Shown here in pieces: positions 6,800 through 16,180 of a stretch of DNA of 64,000 nt. The stretch's first letter is position 1. The number at the start of each line of letters is the position of its first letter. Position numbers and translations under genes: made by a program. Location: the NCBI GenBank assembly GCA_964350315.1, contig CAYGJD010000003.1, positions 98,205-162,204 of the forward strand, written 5' to 3'. Under the pieces are notes generated by a model, which saw nothing but the letters and a program-made list of their open reading frames with translations, was not told the DNA's origin and searched no databases. This stretch comes from JAJZEO01 sp964350315. GTDB taxonomy: Bacteria > Chlamydiota > Chlamydiia > Chlamydiales > 2-12-FULL-49-11.

Positions 6800-9598
6800 C
6801 TAAAATAACCACTCCATTTTCACGCCAAAGTCAAATACCATTGACTTATCAAAGAAATAGGTGTCAAATCCAGAGGTGATCTTAAATTGCCTTGGGCTCT
6901 TATAGAAGAGTTCTGCGCCTGCAATCATTTGATTTGTCATGTCATACCCCTGAATAAGAAAATAACTTGCTGTCGGGGATAGAGCAAGCTTAGTTGATAG
7001 GGTTTGCTTGTTGATGGGGAATGTTCCCATCCAACCAAGTTTTATAACAGGAGCAACAATCCCCTTTGAATAGACGACTTCATGTATCCATTTTGCAATC
7101 ACTCTTGGTTGAATAATCATTTGAGTATTGCTTTTGTATTTCAGATTTAAAGAACCAGCTCCTGTCTCTGTATAACTTGGCGTAAAGATATTGAGGTAGT
7201 TAACAGTTGCCTCTCCTTGAAGCCAATCAGTAGAAGTTTCTCTGACACAAACAGCTTCTCTTACTCCTGCATTCAGTCTTACTAAGAGATCGTAATTCGT
7301 AAATTTCCCTTTTGCTACTTGGTCAATTCCTTCTACAGGAATAGCTCGACTCACTTGTGTAAAATTAAATCCTCCAAGAACCATTACATTGATAAAAGTA
7401 TCTTGATCAAACCAACCCAAGAATGGTGCCAAATAGACTGTATTCCAATAAGCTGATCCAAAATCATCTCTCCAGTCAAGGTGTGAGTAGGAATAACCAG
7501 CCCCTGTTTCAAAGACAAAATTTTCATCAAAAACAAGTTCAACTCCCCCACCTGCTCCAAATGTATAAGTTTGGAAAGGAATTTGTCCTAAATTTGTGAT
7601 GTTGCCTTGTATTTGGTCTTGGTCATAGATAATTACATACGGTTCTAAGAAAACAGATGTTTCATACTCGCCGTAAACAGAGGCAAAGCCTGTTTTTTTA
7701 GTTGTCAGTTTTTCTTCTCGTCTTTGGCTTTTCGGAGTTGAATATTTCGCTGCCCCTTCCTCTTTGCTCGATACGTATTGATGAAGATTTGAAGCCTCTA
7801 TATTTTGTTGTACATTTGTAATTGATCTTGCCCTTGAAATAAAGGTTTCATCAACCGAGCGGGCATGTCTTTCTATATTTTGCGCATGCACTTTATTAAT
7901 TCCGGCAACAGCAAGAGGTGAAACAGCAATCAAAGCATCTAAGTATTGCTCATCTGTGAAGGAATGATTTAACACCTTATTGACTTGATTGACAATTTCT
8001 TGGTTAAATGTCGAATTTGCCAAATCTTCAATCAAGTAATTTGCTACACTTGTTGCATTGATGCCACTGATGGCATTTGTCACAACGGGCGGATTAACAT
8101 GGTGTTGTGAGCATACTAGTTTTACATCATACAGTCCATAGACAGGAACAAACGTTGTGTTTAAAGAATCAACGACAGTACTAAAAGTCCCTGATCTTAT
8201 TCCCTCTGATGTTAAAAATGTAACCGATGTGCCAAGTGGATAAAGACCTTTTTGCAAATCTACTGTCAGTGTTCCAGCAAGAGTTGCTGATCCCGATATC
8301 TCAAGTTTAGATGCTACTGGAACAGATGATATCTCTACGATTAAATTTCCTGTTGAAGACTGAATATAATTTCCCTCTATGATGTGCGTACCAACAGAGT
8401 TTCCTGGATTCAATGTTCCATTATTCGTTGTCGCGGGAAGAGTTCCTGTTCCTGTGACTGTTCCTGATGTCCCAATCGTTAACAAACTACTTGTTGCAAT
8501 CGAGGAATTCACTTTTAATTCCCCTGCTGTAACTTGCGTTGCTCCTGTGTAGGTGTTCGTTCCTTTTAGTTCTAAAGGAGAGGTGCCGGCCTTAATGATT
8601 CCGCCACTACCTGAAATTCTTCCCCAATAGGTATTTGTTCCTTCAAAAGTATCGCTGAAATTTACACTTTCACTGTTTTGATTGATCGTTAGCGTACTTG
8701 TGCCTAAATTAATCTCATTTAAGGTTACTGCCTGCTCTTCTGAGAAAAGACCTCCTACTGCAGCATCTGATGTTAATGCAAGAACCCCTCCAGTTGAGTC
8801 GTTAAAAAACAGGTTTGCATTTGGAAGACTTCCACCTGATGTTCCTAATGTCAATGTAAGACCATTAGACATCAACATCATCCCAGAAAAAGTATGGGAG
8901 TTATGGAGAGTAAAACTTGTAAGAGGCTCTATCAGCGTATTTGGATTTGATCCGGTAATTTGCCCCACAAAGGGCCCTGATGCTGTCTGAATAACCCAGA
9001 CTGCTAAATCCTCATCTAGATTTATTGTGCCCGAAAATTGGTAATTATTGGTGAAATCTGTGTCCATCGATGTTGGATTGTAGTGCAACACTGTAGATTC
9101 ACCTACATGAACGGTGCCAGTTCCTTGTAAAAGGCCTCTGTTTGTTGAACCATCTGCTGCGAAGAAAGAAACTCCATAATCAGAAATATAACTTGTTTTA
9201 GATGGATCTGCTATTCTAATTGTGTTTCCAGTTGTTTCAAAAGATGTCGCCACTGAAACACTTCCCATACATTCAATTTGATTAATATTAGGATTAGACG
9301 CAAATGACATGACAGTAGCCCCGTCTGTCGTAAACTGCCAAAGATCATTTGTTGAATTAAGCAATTGAAGTTGCTGCAAAGTAAAATCTGCATTTATTTC
9401 AGGAAAAATTGAACCCGCCCCACTGAAGATTGCAACGTCACCTGAAGTTAAGGGAATGCCGTTTGTCCAATTATTTGTAAGATGACCACTTCCCCAATTA
9501 TATGGGGATTGAGTCGGATTCCATGTCGATGTAACTTCAGCAAAACAATTTATCGTACAAGAAACTAGAACACCAAATAGCAATGTTTGTTTATTCAT
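6800..9598 (-). CDS. autotransporter, second of a tandem pair
   Basis: ATG 9598 shares its A with the TAA of the upstream paralog (TAATG). It gives a clean signal peptide (MNKQTLLFGVLVSCTINCFA), so it is preferred to the GTG 12 bases upstream. The ~932-residue protein has a beta-rich passenger with an autotransporter-associated repeat (GGIIKAGTSPLELKGTNTYT), a polar hinge near residue 600-630, and a C-terminal ~270-residue beta-barrel ending in Phe (MEWLF). Family members insert the barrel into the outer membrane and display the passenger. Barrel and passenger are clearly homologous to the upstream gene, so this is a tandem duplicate. The ligand is unknown; adhesion or antigenic variation are possibilities. 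It is related in kind, not by GGAI/FxxN repeats, to chlamydial Pmp proteins. Confidence 0.88.
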   Translation of the reverse strand: MNKQTLLFGVLVSCTINCFAEVTSTWNPTQSPYNWGSGHLTNNWTNGIPLTSGDVAIFSGAGSIFPEINADFTLQQLQLLNSTNDLWQFTTDGATVMSFASNPNINQIECMGSVSVATSFETTGNTIRIADPSKTSYISDYGVSFFAADGSTNRGLLQGTGTVHVGESTVLHYNPTSMDTDFTNNYQFSGTINLDEDLAVWVIQTASGPFVGQITGSNPNTLIEPLTSFTLHNSHTFSGMMLMSNGLTLTLGTSGGSLPNANLFFNDSTGGVLALTSDAAVGGLFSEEQAVTLNEINLGTSTLTINQNSESVNFSDTFEGTNTYWGRISGSGGIIKAGTSPLELKGTNTYTGATQVTAGELKVNSSIATSSLLTIGTSGTVTGTGTLPATTNNGTLNPGNSVGTHIIEGNYIQSSTGNLIVEISSVPVASKLEISGSATLAGTLTVDLQKGLYPLGTSVTFLTSEGIRSGTFSTVVDSLNTTFVPVYGLYDVKLVCSQHHVNPPVVTNAISGINATSVANYLIEDLANSTFNQEIVNQVNKVLNHSFTDEQYLDALIAVSPLAVAGINKVHAQNIERHARSVDETFISRARSITNVQQNIEASNLHQYVSSKEEGAAKYSTPKSQRREEKLTTKKTGFASVYGEYETSVFLEPYVIIYDQDQIQGNITNLGQIPFQTYTFGAGGGVELVFDENFVFETGAGYSYSHLDWRDDFGSAYWNTVYLAPFLGWFDQDTFINVMVLGGFNFTQVSRAIPVEGIDQVAKGKFTNYDLLVRLNAGVREAVCVRETSTDWLQGEATVNYLNIFTPSYTETGAGSLNLKYKSNTQMIIQPRVIAKWIHEVVYSKGIVAPVIKLGWMGTFPINKQTLSTKLALSPTASYFLIQGYDMTNQMIAGAELFYKSPRQFKITSGFDTYFFDKSMVFDFGVKMEWLF

Positions 9599-12420
9599 TA
9601 AAATATCCACTCAATTTTCGTATTTATGTCTAAAACAAATGACTTATCAAAAAAGTAGGTGTCGAATCCTGAAGTTAATTTAAACTCTCTAGGACTTTTA
9701 TAAAAAAGTTCAGCACCAACGATCATTTGATTTGTTAGGCTATACCCTTGAATTTTGAAGTACTCACTTGTAGGAGAAAGAGCAAGTTTTGTTGTTTGTA
9801 TTTGCTTTTTCAAAGGGAATGTTCCCATCCAACCAAGTTTTAATACTGGGGCTATAATTCCTTTTGATAACACTAATTCATGGATAAATTTTGTCATAAC
9901 TATTGGTTGCAAAATAGACTGTGTTTGCTTTTGATACTTCAAATCAAGAGCTCCAGCCCCTGTTTCAGTATATTCTGGTGTAAAGATATTGAGATAGTTA
10001 AGCGTTCCTTCTGCCTGAATCCATCCCGTTGTCTCATTTTTTCTATAGATTGCCCATCTAGCTCCACCATTTGTTCGAACTAGTAGATCGTAATTAGTGA
10101 ATTTTCCTGTTGCTGTTTGCGCGATTCCTTCTACTGGAATACCTCTATCGACTACTGTAAAATTGAATCCGCCAAGAACCATTGCATTTAGAAATGCATT
10201 TTGATCAAACAATCCAAAAAATGGTGCAAGATATAAAGTGTTCCAATATGCCGATCCAAATCCATTATGCCAATCAAGATTAGAATATGAGTATCCAGCT
10301 CCTAACTCAAAGACAAAGTTTTCATCAATAACAGATTCATAACCAAATCCTGCGCCGACCGTAAAGGAATCAAAAGCTACTTGTCCAATATTGATCAAAT
10401 TTCCTTGAAGCTGACCTTGTTCATAGAGAATACAGTAAGGTTCTAAGAAAAAGGATGTCTCATACTGCCCATAACTACTCGGGAAATTTAATTTTCTTCC
10501 CTCTTCTACAACTTCTACTGGCTCATCTCTTCGGATAGTTTCAGTGGTCGTTGAACTATCTACATTTTCATCTGATCTATATTGAAAGACAGACGCTGAA
10601 CCAAAGCTTTTTTGTTGCTTATGACTTTTTTGTTGCTTATGACTTTTTTTTGCTCTTGAGTTGAATGCATCATCAACAGAACGGGCATGCCTTTCAATAT
10701 TTTGCGCATGTACTTTGTTTACTCCACCAACGGCAAGCGGTGATACGGCAATTAATGCATCCAGATATTGCTCATCGGTAAATGAGTCATTGAGTACTTT
10801 ATTTATCTGATCACTAATGTCTGTATTGAATGTCGAATTTTCAAAATCTCCAAATAAATATGTTGCAACACTCTTGGCATTTTTTCCGAGGATATCTGCT
10901 GTTGGAACATGTGGGTGTACATGGTGATCTGAACTCACTAACGTAACACTATTTGCATTGTATACAGGGGCAAACGTTGTATTTAAGGAATCAATTACTT
11001 GAGAAAATGTCCCTGTTCTTGTTCCTCCTGATGTCAAAATGGTCACTGTTGTGCCATTTGGGAAAAGTCCTCTTTGCAGCTCAAGTGTCAATGTCCCATC
11101 AAGCGTGGCTGTTCCTGAAATATCAAGCATCGATGCATCTGGATCAGATGAAACCTCTATGACTAAATTTCCTGTCGATGACTGAATATAGTTCCCGCTA
11201 ATTGTTTGCGTTCCAACTGAGTTTCCTGGCGATACTATTCCATTATTTGTCGTTGCAGGAAGAGTCCCTGTTCCTGTGACTGTTCCAGATGTTCCGACTG
11301 TGAGCAAACTACTTGTTGCGATCGTTCCATTTACATTCAAAGTTCCAGCATTTGCTGCTGTTGCTCCAGTGTAGAGATTTTGTCCACTAAGCTGAAGTGT
11401 TTCTGATCCTGCTTTAACAATCCCACCACTGCCTGAGATCACTCCTGAAAAGTTGTTGTCCCCTACGATATAATTTTGGAGGTCAACACTAGTTACCCCT
11501 TGATTAATTGTTAGTGTATTTGCTCCTAATGCAACAGTTGGAGTTGTTGGAGGCGTGGTGTTTTCTAAGAGTCCTCCAATCGAAGTATCTCCACTCAGTA
11601 GCAGTTTTGGACTACTTCCAGAAAAAAGAATGGGTGAACTTGGAAGACTACCACTTGAAGTACCTAGAGTTAACGTTTTTCCATAAAGCTCTGTCGTACC
11701 AGAATAAGTATGTGAATTATACAAAGTTAGATTATCGCCAACTCGGACAAGGGCATTGGCATTTGATCCAGTAATATAGCCGACATACGGACCCGAAGCT
11801 GTTGTAATCAGCCATGTTGCATAATCATTATCTAAATTAATCGTACCAGAAAATTGGTAATTATTCGTAAAGTCTGTATTTGTTGATGTAGGATTTTGGT
11901 TCAACACAGTATAACTCTGAACGTCAACGATTCCAGTCCCCTCTAAAAGATCTGTCCCTGTTCCATCCCTTGAAAAAACAATGCTTGAAGTTCCAGTCAA
12001 CCACTTTTCAGTCAGGTCCTTTAACTTAACACTATTTCCTGTTGTGAGAAAAGAGGCTTCAGAAGTTGTTTGCCCTTTGAATTCTATTTGATTAATCGTT
12101 GAATCAACACCAAATCCGATTGTTGTTGTGCCAGGAGGAGTTGATAAATGTATAGCTGTAGCAGTCGTGTTTAATAATTGAAATTGCCTTATTGTATAGT
12201 TAGTATCAACTATAGGATAGTTTGTTAATCCACCATTAATCACTGCAATAAAATCTGTTGTTTGGGGAATTTGTTGTGGGAGCCAGTTAGGGGCAGCTCC
12301 CCAAGCATAAGGTGATTGAGTTGGCGTCCATGTTGTAGTTGTCACAGTTGTAGTTGTCACACCAAAACAGTATGATGATGAAAGTATAAGGAGGGAAAAG
12401 AGAAAATTTTTCTTATTCAT
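9598..12420 (-). CDS. autotransporter, first of a tandem pair
   Basis: ATG 12420 gives a signal peptide (MNKKNFLFSLLILSSSYCFG); the in-frame TTG 12 bases upstream is less likely. The 940-residue protein has a Thr-rich start, a beta-rich passenger with a repeat resembling those of its paralog (NNFSGVISGSGGIVKAGS), a low-complexity hinge and a C-terminal beta-barrel ending IEWIF. The hinge holds an exact 18-bp tandem repeat (10607-10642) encoding SHKQQK twice. It should be exported by Sec and self-insert in the outer membrane. It is co-directional and overlapping with the downstream copy, so the two are probably co-expressed. No catalytic motif is visible in the passenger. Confidence 0.88.
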   Translation of the reverse strand: MNKKNFLFSLLILSSSYCFGVTTTTVTTTTWTPTQSPYAWGAAPNWLPQQIPQTTDFIAVINGGLTNYPIVDTNYTIRQFQLLNTTATAIHLSTPPGTTTIGFGVDSTINQIEFKGQTTSEASFLTTGNSVKLKDLTEKWLTGTSSIVFSRDGTGTDLLEGTGIVDVQSYTVLNQNPTSTNTDFTNNYQFSGTINLDNDYATWLITTASGPYVGYITGSNANALVRVGDNLTLYNSHTYSGTTELYGKTLTLGTSSGSLPSSPILFSGSSPKLLLSGDTSIGGLLENTTPPTTPTVALGANTLTINQGVTSVDLQNYIVGDNNFSGVISGSGGIVKAGSETLQLSGQNLYTGATAANAGTLNVNGTIATSSLLTVGTSGTVTGTGTLPATTNNGIVSPGNSVGTQTISGNYIQSSTGNLVIEVSSDPDASMLDISGTATLDGTLTLELQRGLFPNGTTVTILTSGGTRTGTFSQVIDSLNTTFAPVYNANSVTLVSSDHHVHPHVPTADILGKNAKSVATYLFGDFENSTFNTDISDQINKVLNDSFTDEQYLDALIAVSPLAVGGVNKVHAQNIERHARSVDDAFNSRAKKSHKQQKSHKQQKSFGSASVFQYRSDENVDSSTTTETIRRDEPVEVVEEGRKLNFPSSYGQYETSFFLEPYCILYEQGQLQGNLINIGQVAFDSFTVGAGFGYESVIDENFVFELGAGYSYSNLDWHNGFGSAYWNTLYLAPFFGLFDQNAFLNAMVLGGFNFTVVDRGIPVEGIAQTATGKFTNYDLLVRTNGGARWAIYRKNETTGWIQAEGTLNYLNIFTPEYTETGAGALDLKYQKQTQSILQPIVMTKFIHELVLSKGIIAPVLKLGWMGTFPLKKQIQTTKLALSPTSEYFKIQGYSLTNQMIVGAELFYKSPREFKLTSGFDTYFFDKSFVLDINTKIEWIF
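10607..10642 (-). repeat. 18-bp tandem repeat in autotransporter hinge
   Basis: Two exact 18-base copies (10607-10624 and 10625-10642) encode SHKQQK twice in the hinge between passenger and barrel, and a partial third copy follows. The unit is a multiple of three, so slippage would change hinge length without a frameshift. The downstream paralog lacks it. Confidence 0.8.
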
Positions 12421-12477
12421 ACTGTGCCGCAACTAAAAATGAACTTCTCTAGTTGTAGCAGCATGAAGAATATTTTA

Positions 12478-15006
12478 CTAGTATTTGACCCTAAAGATAG
12501 AAGTAGGAACAGATATTCCCTTAAATGTCACTGGAGGACATGCTTCCACTTGGAATTTTTCTCTTACTCCTGGCGCATTTAAAGTGTCTTCTGTGATAAG
12601 AATTTCCATCTCCTCTGCATGATCACATAAGCGAGAAGCTAAATTCACATTATGTCCTAAAATCGTATAATTCAAGTGGTTTGCAGCACCCATGTTTCCG
12701 GCGATAACCTCACCCACATGAATTCCAATTCCAATTTTTAGTTCGCAGTATTGTATCGCTACTCGATGTCTATTCCACTCTGTAAGAACTTGCATCATCT
12801 TAATCGCACAAAGGATAGATTGCATAGCTGGATTTTCTGTAGTTACTGGCGCTCCAAAAAGTGCCATGATCTCATCACCCACATATTTATCTATCACCCC
12901 CTTGTGATCATCAATCACTTGGGATAAGACAGTTAAGCAATCATTGAGCATTGCAAGAACATCTTGCGGAGGCATATTTTCTGAAATGTGTGTGAAATCT
13001 CTAATATCTGAGAAGAGAATTCCTACTTGGCGGACTTCTCCTCCTAGCTCAACTCCTTCTCTAATAATTTTTTCGGCAACTTCTTTATTAACAACCTTGT
13101 GTAGAATAGCTCGAATTTGGTTCCCTTCTTTCATTTTCTCAACCATGTCTTCGAAAGCATTTACAAGAATTCCCAACTCATCTTTCCGCGCTTTATCTTT
13201 CTGAGGAATAACCACTTCGTCAAGGTCTCCTCTTGCAACAACAACAGTCATGTCAGCAAGATCTTGAATAGGCTGAACGATTCTACGAACAAAGAAATGA
13301 ATCAACACAAGCACAACAAGAAACACAACAAAACCAACTAAAGCCAATTGAAGTGTGATGCCATACATTAACGCTTTGGCACGCTCTTCTAGATCATCTA
13401 TTTGTTTAAATACAGAGTCTTTATCTTGAATTACGAAGATATGTCCATCATTATGTGTAACAGATGTTACATGCAAGAAATAGTACTCTTTTTCATCTGC
13501 ATCAGTAACGATGCCCTCATTTCTCCCCTTTAATTTTTGTAAAAAATCTCTTTGATCGCCTGAAAGATCAATTGATTGGCCGTGTGTATCAAACATCAAT
13601 GGTGGCCCCTCTTCTGAAAGAAACAAAACCCGATCAGGCGAAATAAGAGCAAGCTTCTCTAAAATCGGAGAGATGTTTACACCAGCAGTTAACGTACCAA
13701 AAGATGGGTCTTGAGTATCTTTTTCTTCACTTTCAAATAAGAGGGTATTCACAAGAAAAATAGCTTTGTAATCAGAAGGAGAACGGAGAAGCTCAAATTG
13801 ATCTGTGATACATGTTGCAAGTTTGCCTTTAATAGGATCAGGCTTACAATTAGGATGAACATCAATTCTTTTGTCTTTAAAAACATCAGAAGAAAAGACC
13901 CCATATCCTACTTTTGGAGAACCATCATCAAAATCTCCAGGGTGTACGATCTGAAATGATGCCAACCCCTTTGGCGCATTAGCACTCAATGGATCAAAAT
14001 ACCAAATACCCGTACCTGTAATCGTTCCAAGTTCCCATACTAACCTATTTTGATCATCTCTTTCTCGCCAATCGTGTAATGTAATCCAAGGATTTTCTCG
14101 CTCATTTTGCTTTAGAGATTTACAGATATAACTTTCACAAGAGTCAATTCCACGAGGAAAGCCCTTGCGTGCCAACTCTATCTGATTTAGTACATTCTCC
14201 TTCACCCAATCTGGGGAATTTAATTTTTGTAAAATTTTAGGATTTTTGATCAGATGGTCTTGCACTCTAAATAAACTTGCTAAAGTCATGTCTATAAGTT
14301 TTTGAAAAAGCTCACGCTTTTTTATTTCAAGATCTGTTGAAAGAGGTGCAACTGGAATAACTGGATCTCGCGCATGTACTTGGGAAGATTTCATCCCCAT
14401 GATTTGTTGAGGCGTAAACAACAGCCAATTTTTTCTTGAAGTATCTAAACTAAATAGAATATCGTGATAACCTTGCTCTAATTCAGATCCAAATTCACTT
14501 GACCAGTAAGGAACTCCTATAAACATTGCAAGAGATTGATCATCATGCACACCAGCAACTATTGTTATTACATCATCAAGTGGAACAGTAAACATATTGT
14601 GCAAATATGGAGGTCGCATAATAAGTTGTGATGTCAACTTTTCTCTCACAGTCGTTTGAATAAAATCAATCCACTGATTGGAAGCAACCAACATCACTGA
14701 ATTCGACCACTGATTTGTCTCAAAATTGAAATTTGAAGGGGCGTATTGCTCTTTTAACCATTTGTAGTCTGTAATTTTATGAAACAATGTATTGATGCGA
14801 AGCTCAACTTCTGCAATTGAAATTGTAAGAAAGGAGAGATAATCATGCACTTGTTTCTTATTGTACTCCCTAATTTCTACTTCAAGCTCTGCCTTTGCAG
14901 AATCAATGTGGCGTGTCACATCAATATAACTCGTTATAAGAGAAAAAAGTTGCATCACAAGAAATACACAAGCAACAAATAAAAATAATCGTGTTCTTAG
15001 CTTCAT
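12478..15006 (-). CDS. membrane sensor adenylate/guanylate cyclase (class III)
   Basis: The ~842-residue protein has an N-terminal membrane helix (about residues 7-27), a large predicted periplasmic sensor region, a second helix near 545-570, a HAMP domain, and a class III cyclase domain at about 640-800. Metal-binding Asp residues are in FSDIRDF and VGDEIMALFG. A Lys in IDKYVGD and a Thr in NYTILGHNVNLASR occupy the base-selecting sites, with Asn and Arg of NLASR as transition-state residues, so ATP is the likelier substrate. It would make cAMP in response to an external signal. An alternative ATG at 15018 has no ribosome-binding site; 15006 has a weak GAGAAG. It lies just downstream of nothing co-directional, and its start faces the gene at 15048 across about 40 bases. 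Confidence 0.88.
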   Translation of the reverse strand: MKLRTRLFLFVACVFLVMQLFSLITSYIDVTRHIDSAKAELEVEIREYNKKQVHDYLSFLTISIAEVELRINTLFHKITDYKWLKEQYAPSNFNFETNQWSNSVMLVASNQWIDFIQTTVREKLTSQLIMRPPYLHNMFTVPLDDVITIVAGVHDDQSLAMFIGVPYWSSEFGSELEQGYHDILFSLDTSRKNWLLFTPQQIMGMKSSQVHARDPVIPVAPLSTDLEIKKRELFQKLIDMTLASLFRVQDHLIKNPKILQKLNSPDWVKENVLNQIELARKGFPRGIDSCESYICKSLKQNERENPWITLHDWRERDDQNRLVWELGTITGTGIWYFDPLSANAPKGLASFQIVHPGDFDDGSPKVGYGVFSSDVFKDKRIDVHPNCKPDPIKGKLATCITDQFELLRSPSDYKAIFLVNTLLFESEEKDTQDPSFGTLTAGVNISPILEKLALISPDRVLFLSEEGPPLMFDTHGQSIDLSGDQRDFLQKLKGRNEGIVTDADEKEYYFLHVTSVTHNDGHIFVIQDKDSVFKQIDDLEERAKALMYGITLQLALVGFVVFLVVLVLIHFFVRRIVQPIQDLADMTVVVARGDLDEVVIPQKDKARKDELGILVNAFEDMVEKMKEGNQIRAILHKVVNKEVAEKIIREGVELGGEVRQVGILFSDIRDFTHISENMPPQDVLAMLNDCLTVLSQVIDDHKGVIDKYVGDEIMALFGAPVTTENPAMQSILCAIKMMQVLTEWNRHRVAIQYCELKIGIGIHVGEVIAGNMGAANHLNYTILGHNVNLASRLCDHAEEMEILITEDTLNAPGVREKFQVEACPPVTFKGISVPTSIFRVKY

Positions 15007-15047
15007 AGTTCTTCTCATATATTACTGTTTTTATTTATACAAAGAGA

Positions 15048-16166
15048 ATGAAGTTCTTTTTTAAAAATCATGGAAAAAATGGGTCATTAGTCGTCAAAAA
15101 CGGCAAAATTTCCTCTATTGATATCACCTGCAACAAAAGTAAAAGCTTATTAAAAGATCTAATCGATCTTACAAGCGCACATTCAATAAATTCTATAGAG
15201 CAAATTCTTCAAGAAATCGGCCTTCTAGAAATCGAAATCATCACAAGAAATGCAGAAAAAATTGATGCTGCGCTCATTGACGCAAATTTTTACGGCACAA
15301 TTCTTATTCTACAAAACAACCAACCACTTCTGAGAAAAGGTTATGGCCATAAAAATATAGAACAAAACAACTTTAATAAAGCGACAACTTTTTACCATTG
15401 TGGACACTTGAGTGAAGTCCTTGCCTCTCTTGTATTTGCCCGTTTAGAAGAAAAAGGAGAAATATCATTAGATAGTTGTCTTGATTCTTATTTTCCAGCA
15501 GATTGTATAAAATGGCCTCATTTATCTTCGATCTCTGTGAACATGCTTTTACACCACACATCGGGTTTCGGTGGTATTTACAAAAGATCAACTCCTATAG
15601 AAGATGAACTTCCAACAAGGCTTCAACTCAACCAATTTTTTCGCCAAGATCTTCTTTTTCAACCAGGAACTTTTTACTACCACTCCTTTATGAATTTCAG
15701 AATTCTTGCCGCGATTTTAGAAACCATTACTGATCTTCCATATTCAGAGTTAGTGAAAGAGTTTTGCTTAAAAGAAGTCTTTGTTGAACAAATAAATCAA
15801 ACTGCAACACATTACGAAAGTGATGGAAAAACAAAAAAACTAGATCACCTTTCTATGCGCACATGTTTTGATGATATGGTTGCAACAACAGAAGGGCTAA
15901 TCGAACTTTATGAGAAGAGCATCCCCTATCTTTCAAAGAAAACTAGTGCTAAAGTCTTTCAAAAAAATGAACTGATCACAGAAGCATGTGGAATGAGATG
16001 TGATTTTATCTTTGGAAAGAGAGTCTATTATCGAATAGAGCAAGAAGCTATGATTTATTGTATACCAAAAGATGATATGCAGATTGCTCTAATTGCCAAT
16101 AAACCAATGAGTGAGGAATTTCCTTTAAAAAAATTGATTTCTCTCGTCACAACAAATCAATTTTGA
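15048..16166 (+). CDS. beta-lactamase-fold (PF00144-like) protein with degenerate active site
   Basis: The 372-residue protein has a ~70-residue N-terminal extension. After it comes a region matching serine hydrolases of the class C beta-lactamase/esterase family: FYGTILILQNNQPLL, YHCGHLSEVLASLVFARLEE, HHTSGFGG and a YYHSFMNFRILAAILE stretch. In active members the second block carries S-x-x-K; here it reads H-L-S-E, and the Tyr-x-Asn motif is also altered, so hydrolysis by the normal mechanism is unlikely. No signal peptide is visible. It may be a binding or regulatory pseudo-enzyme. It ends 14 bases before murA, a tempting but unproven hint of a cell-wall role. Confidence 0.7.
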   Translation: MKFFFKNHGKNGSLVVKNGKISSIDITCNKSKSLLKDLIDLTSAHSINSIEQILQEIGLLEIEIITRNAEKIDAALIDANFYGTILILQNNQPLLRKGYGHKNIEQNNFNKATTFYHCGHLSEVLASLVFARLEEKGEISLDSCLDSYFPADCIKWPHLSSISVNMLLHHTSGFGGIYKRSTPIEDELPTRLQLNQFFRQDLLFQPGTFYYHSFMNFRILAAILETITDLPYSELVKEFCLKEVFVEQINQTATHYESDGKTKKLDHLSMRTCFDDMVATTEGLIELYEKSIPYLSKKTSAKVFQKNELITEACGMRCDFIFGKRVYYRIEQEAMIYCIPKDDMQIALIANKPMSEEFPLKKLISLVTTNQF

Positions 16167-16180
16167 TATATAGTGCAATT

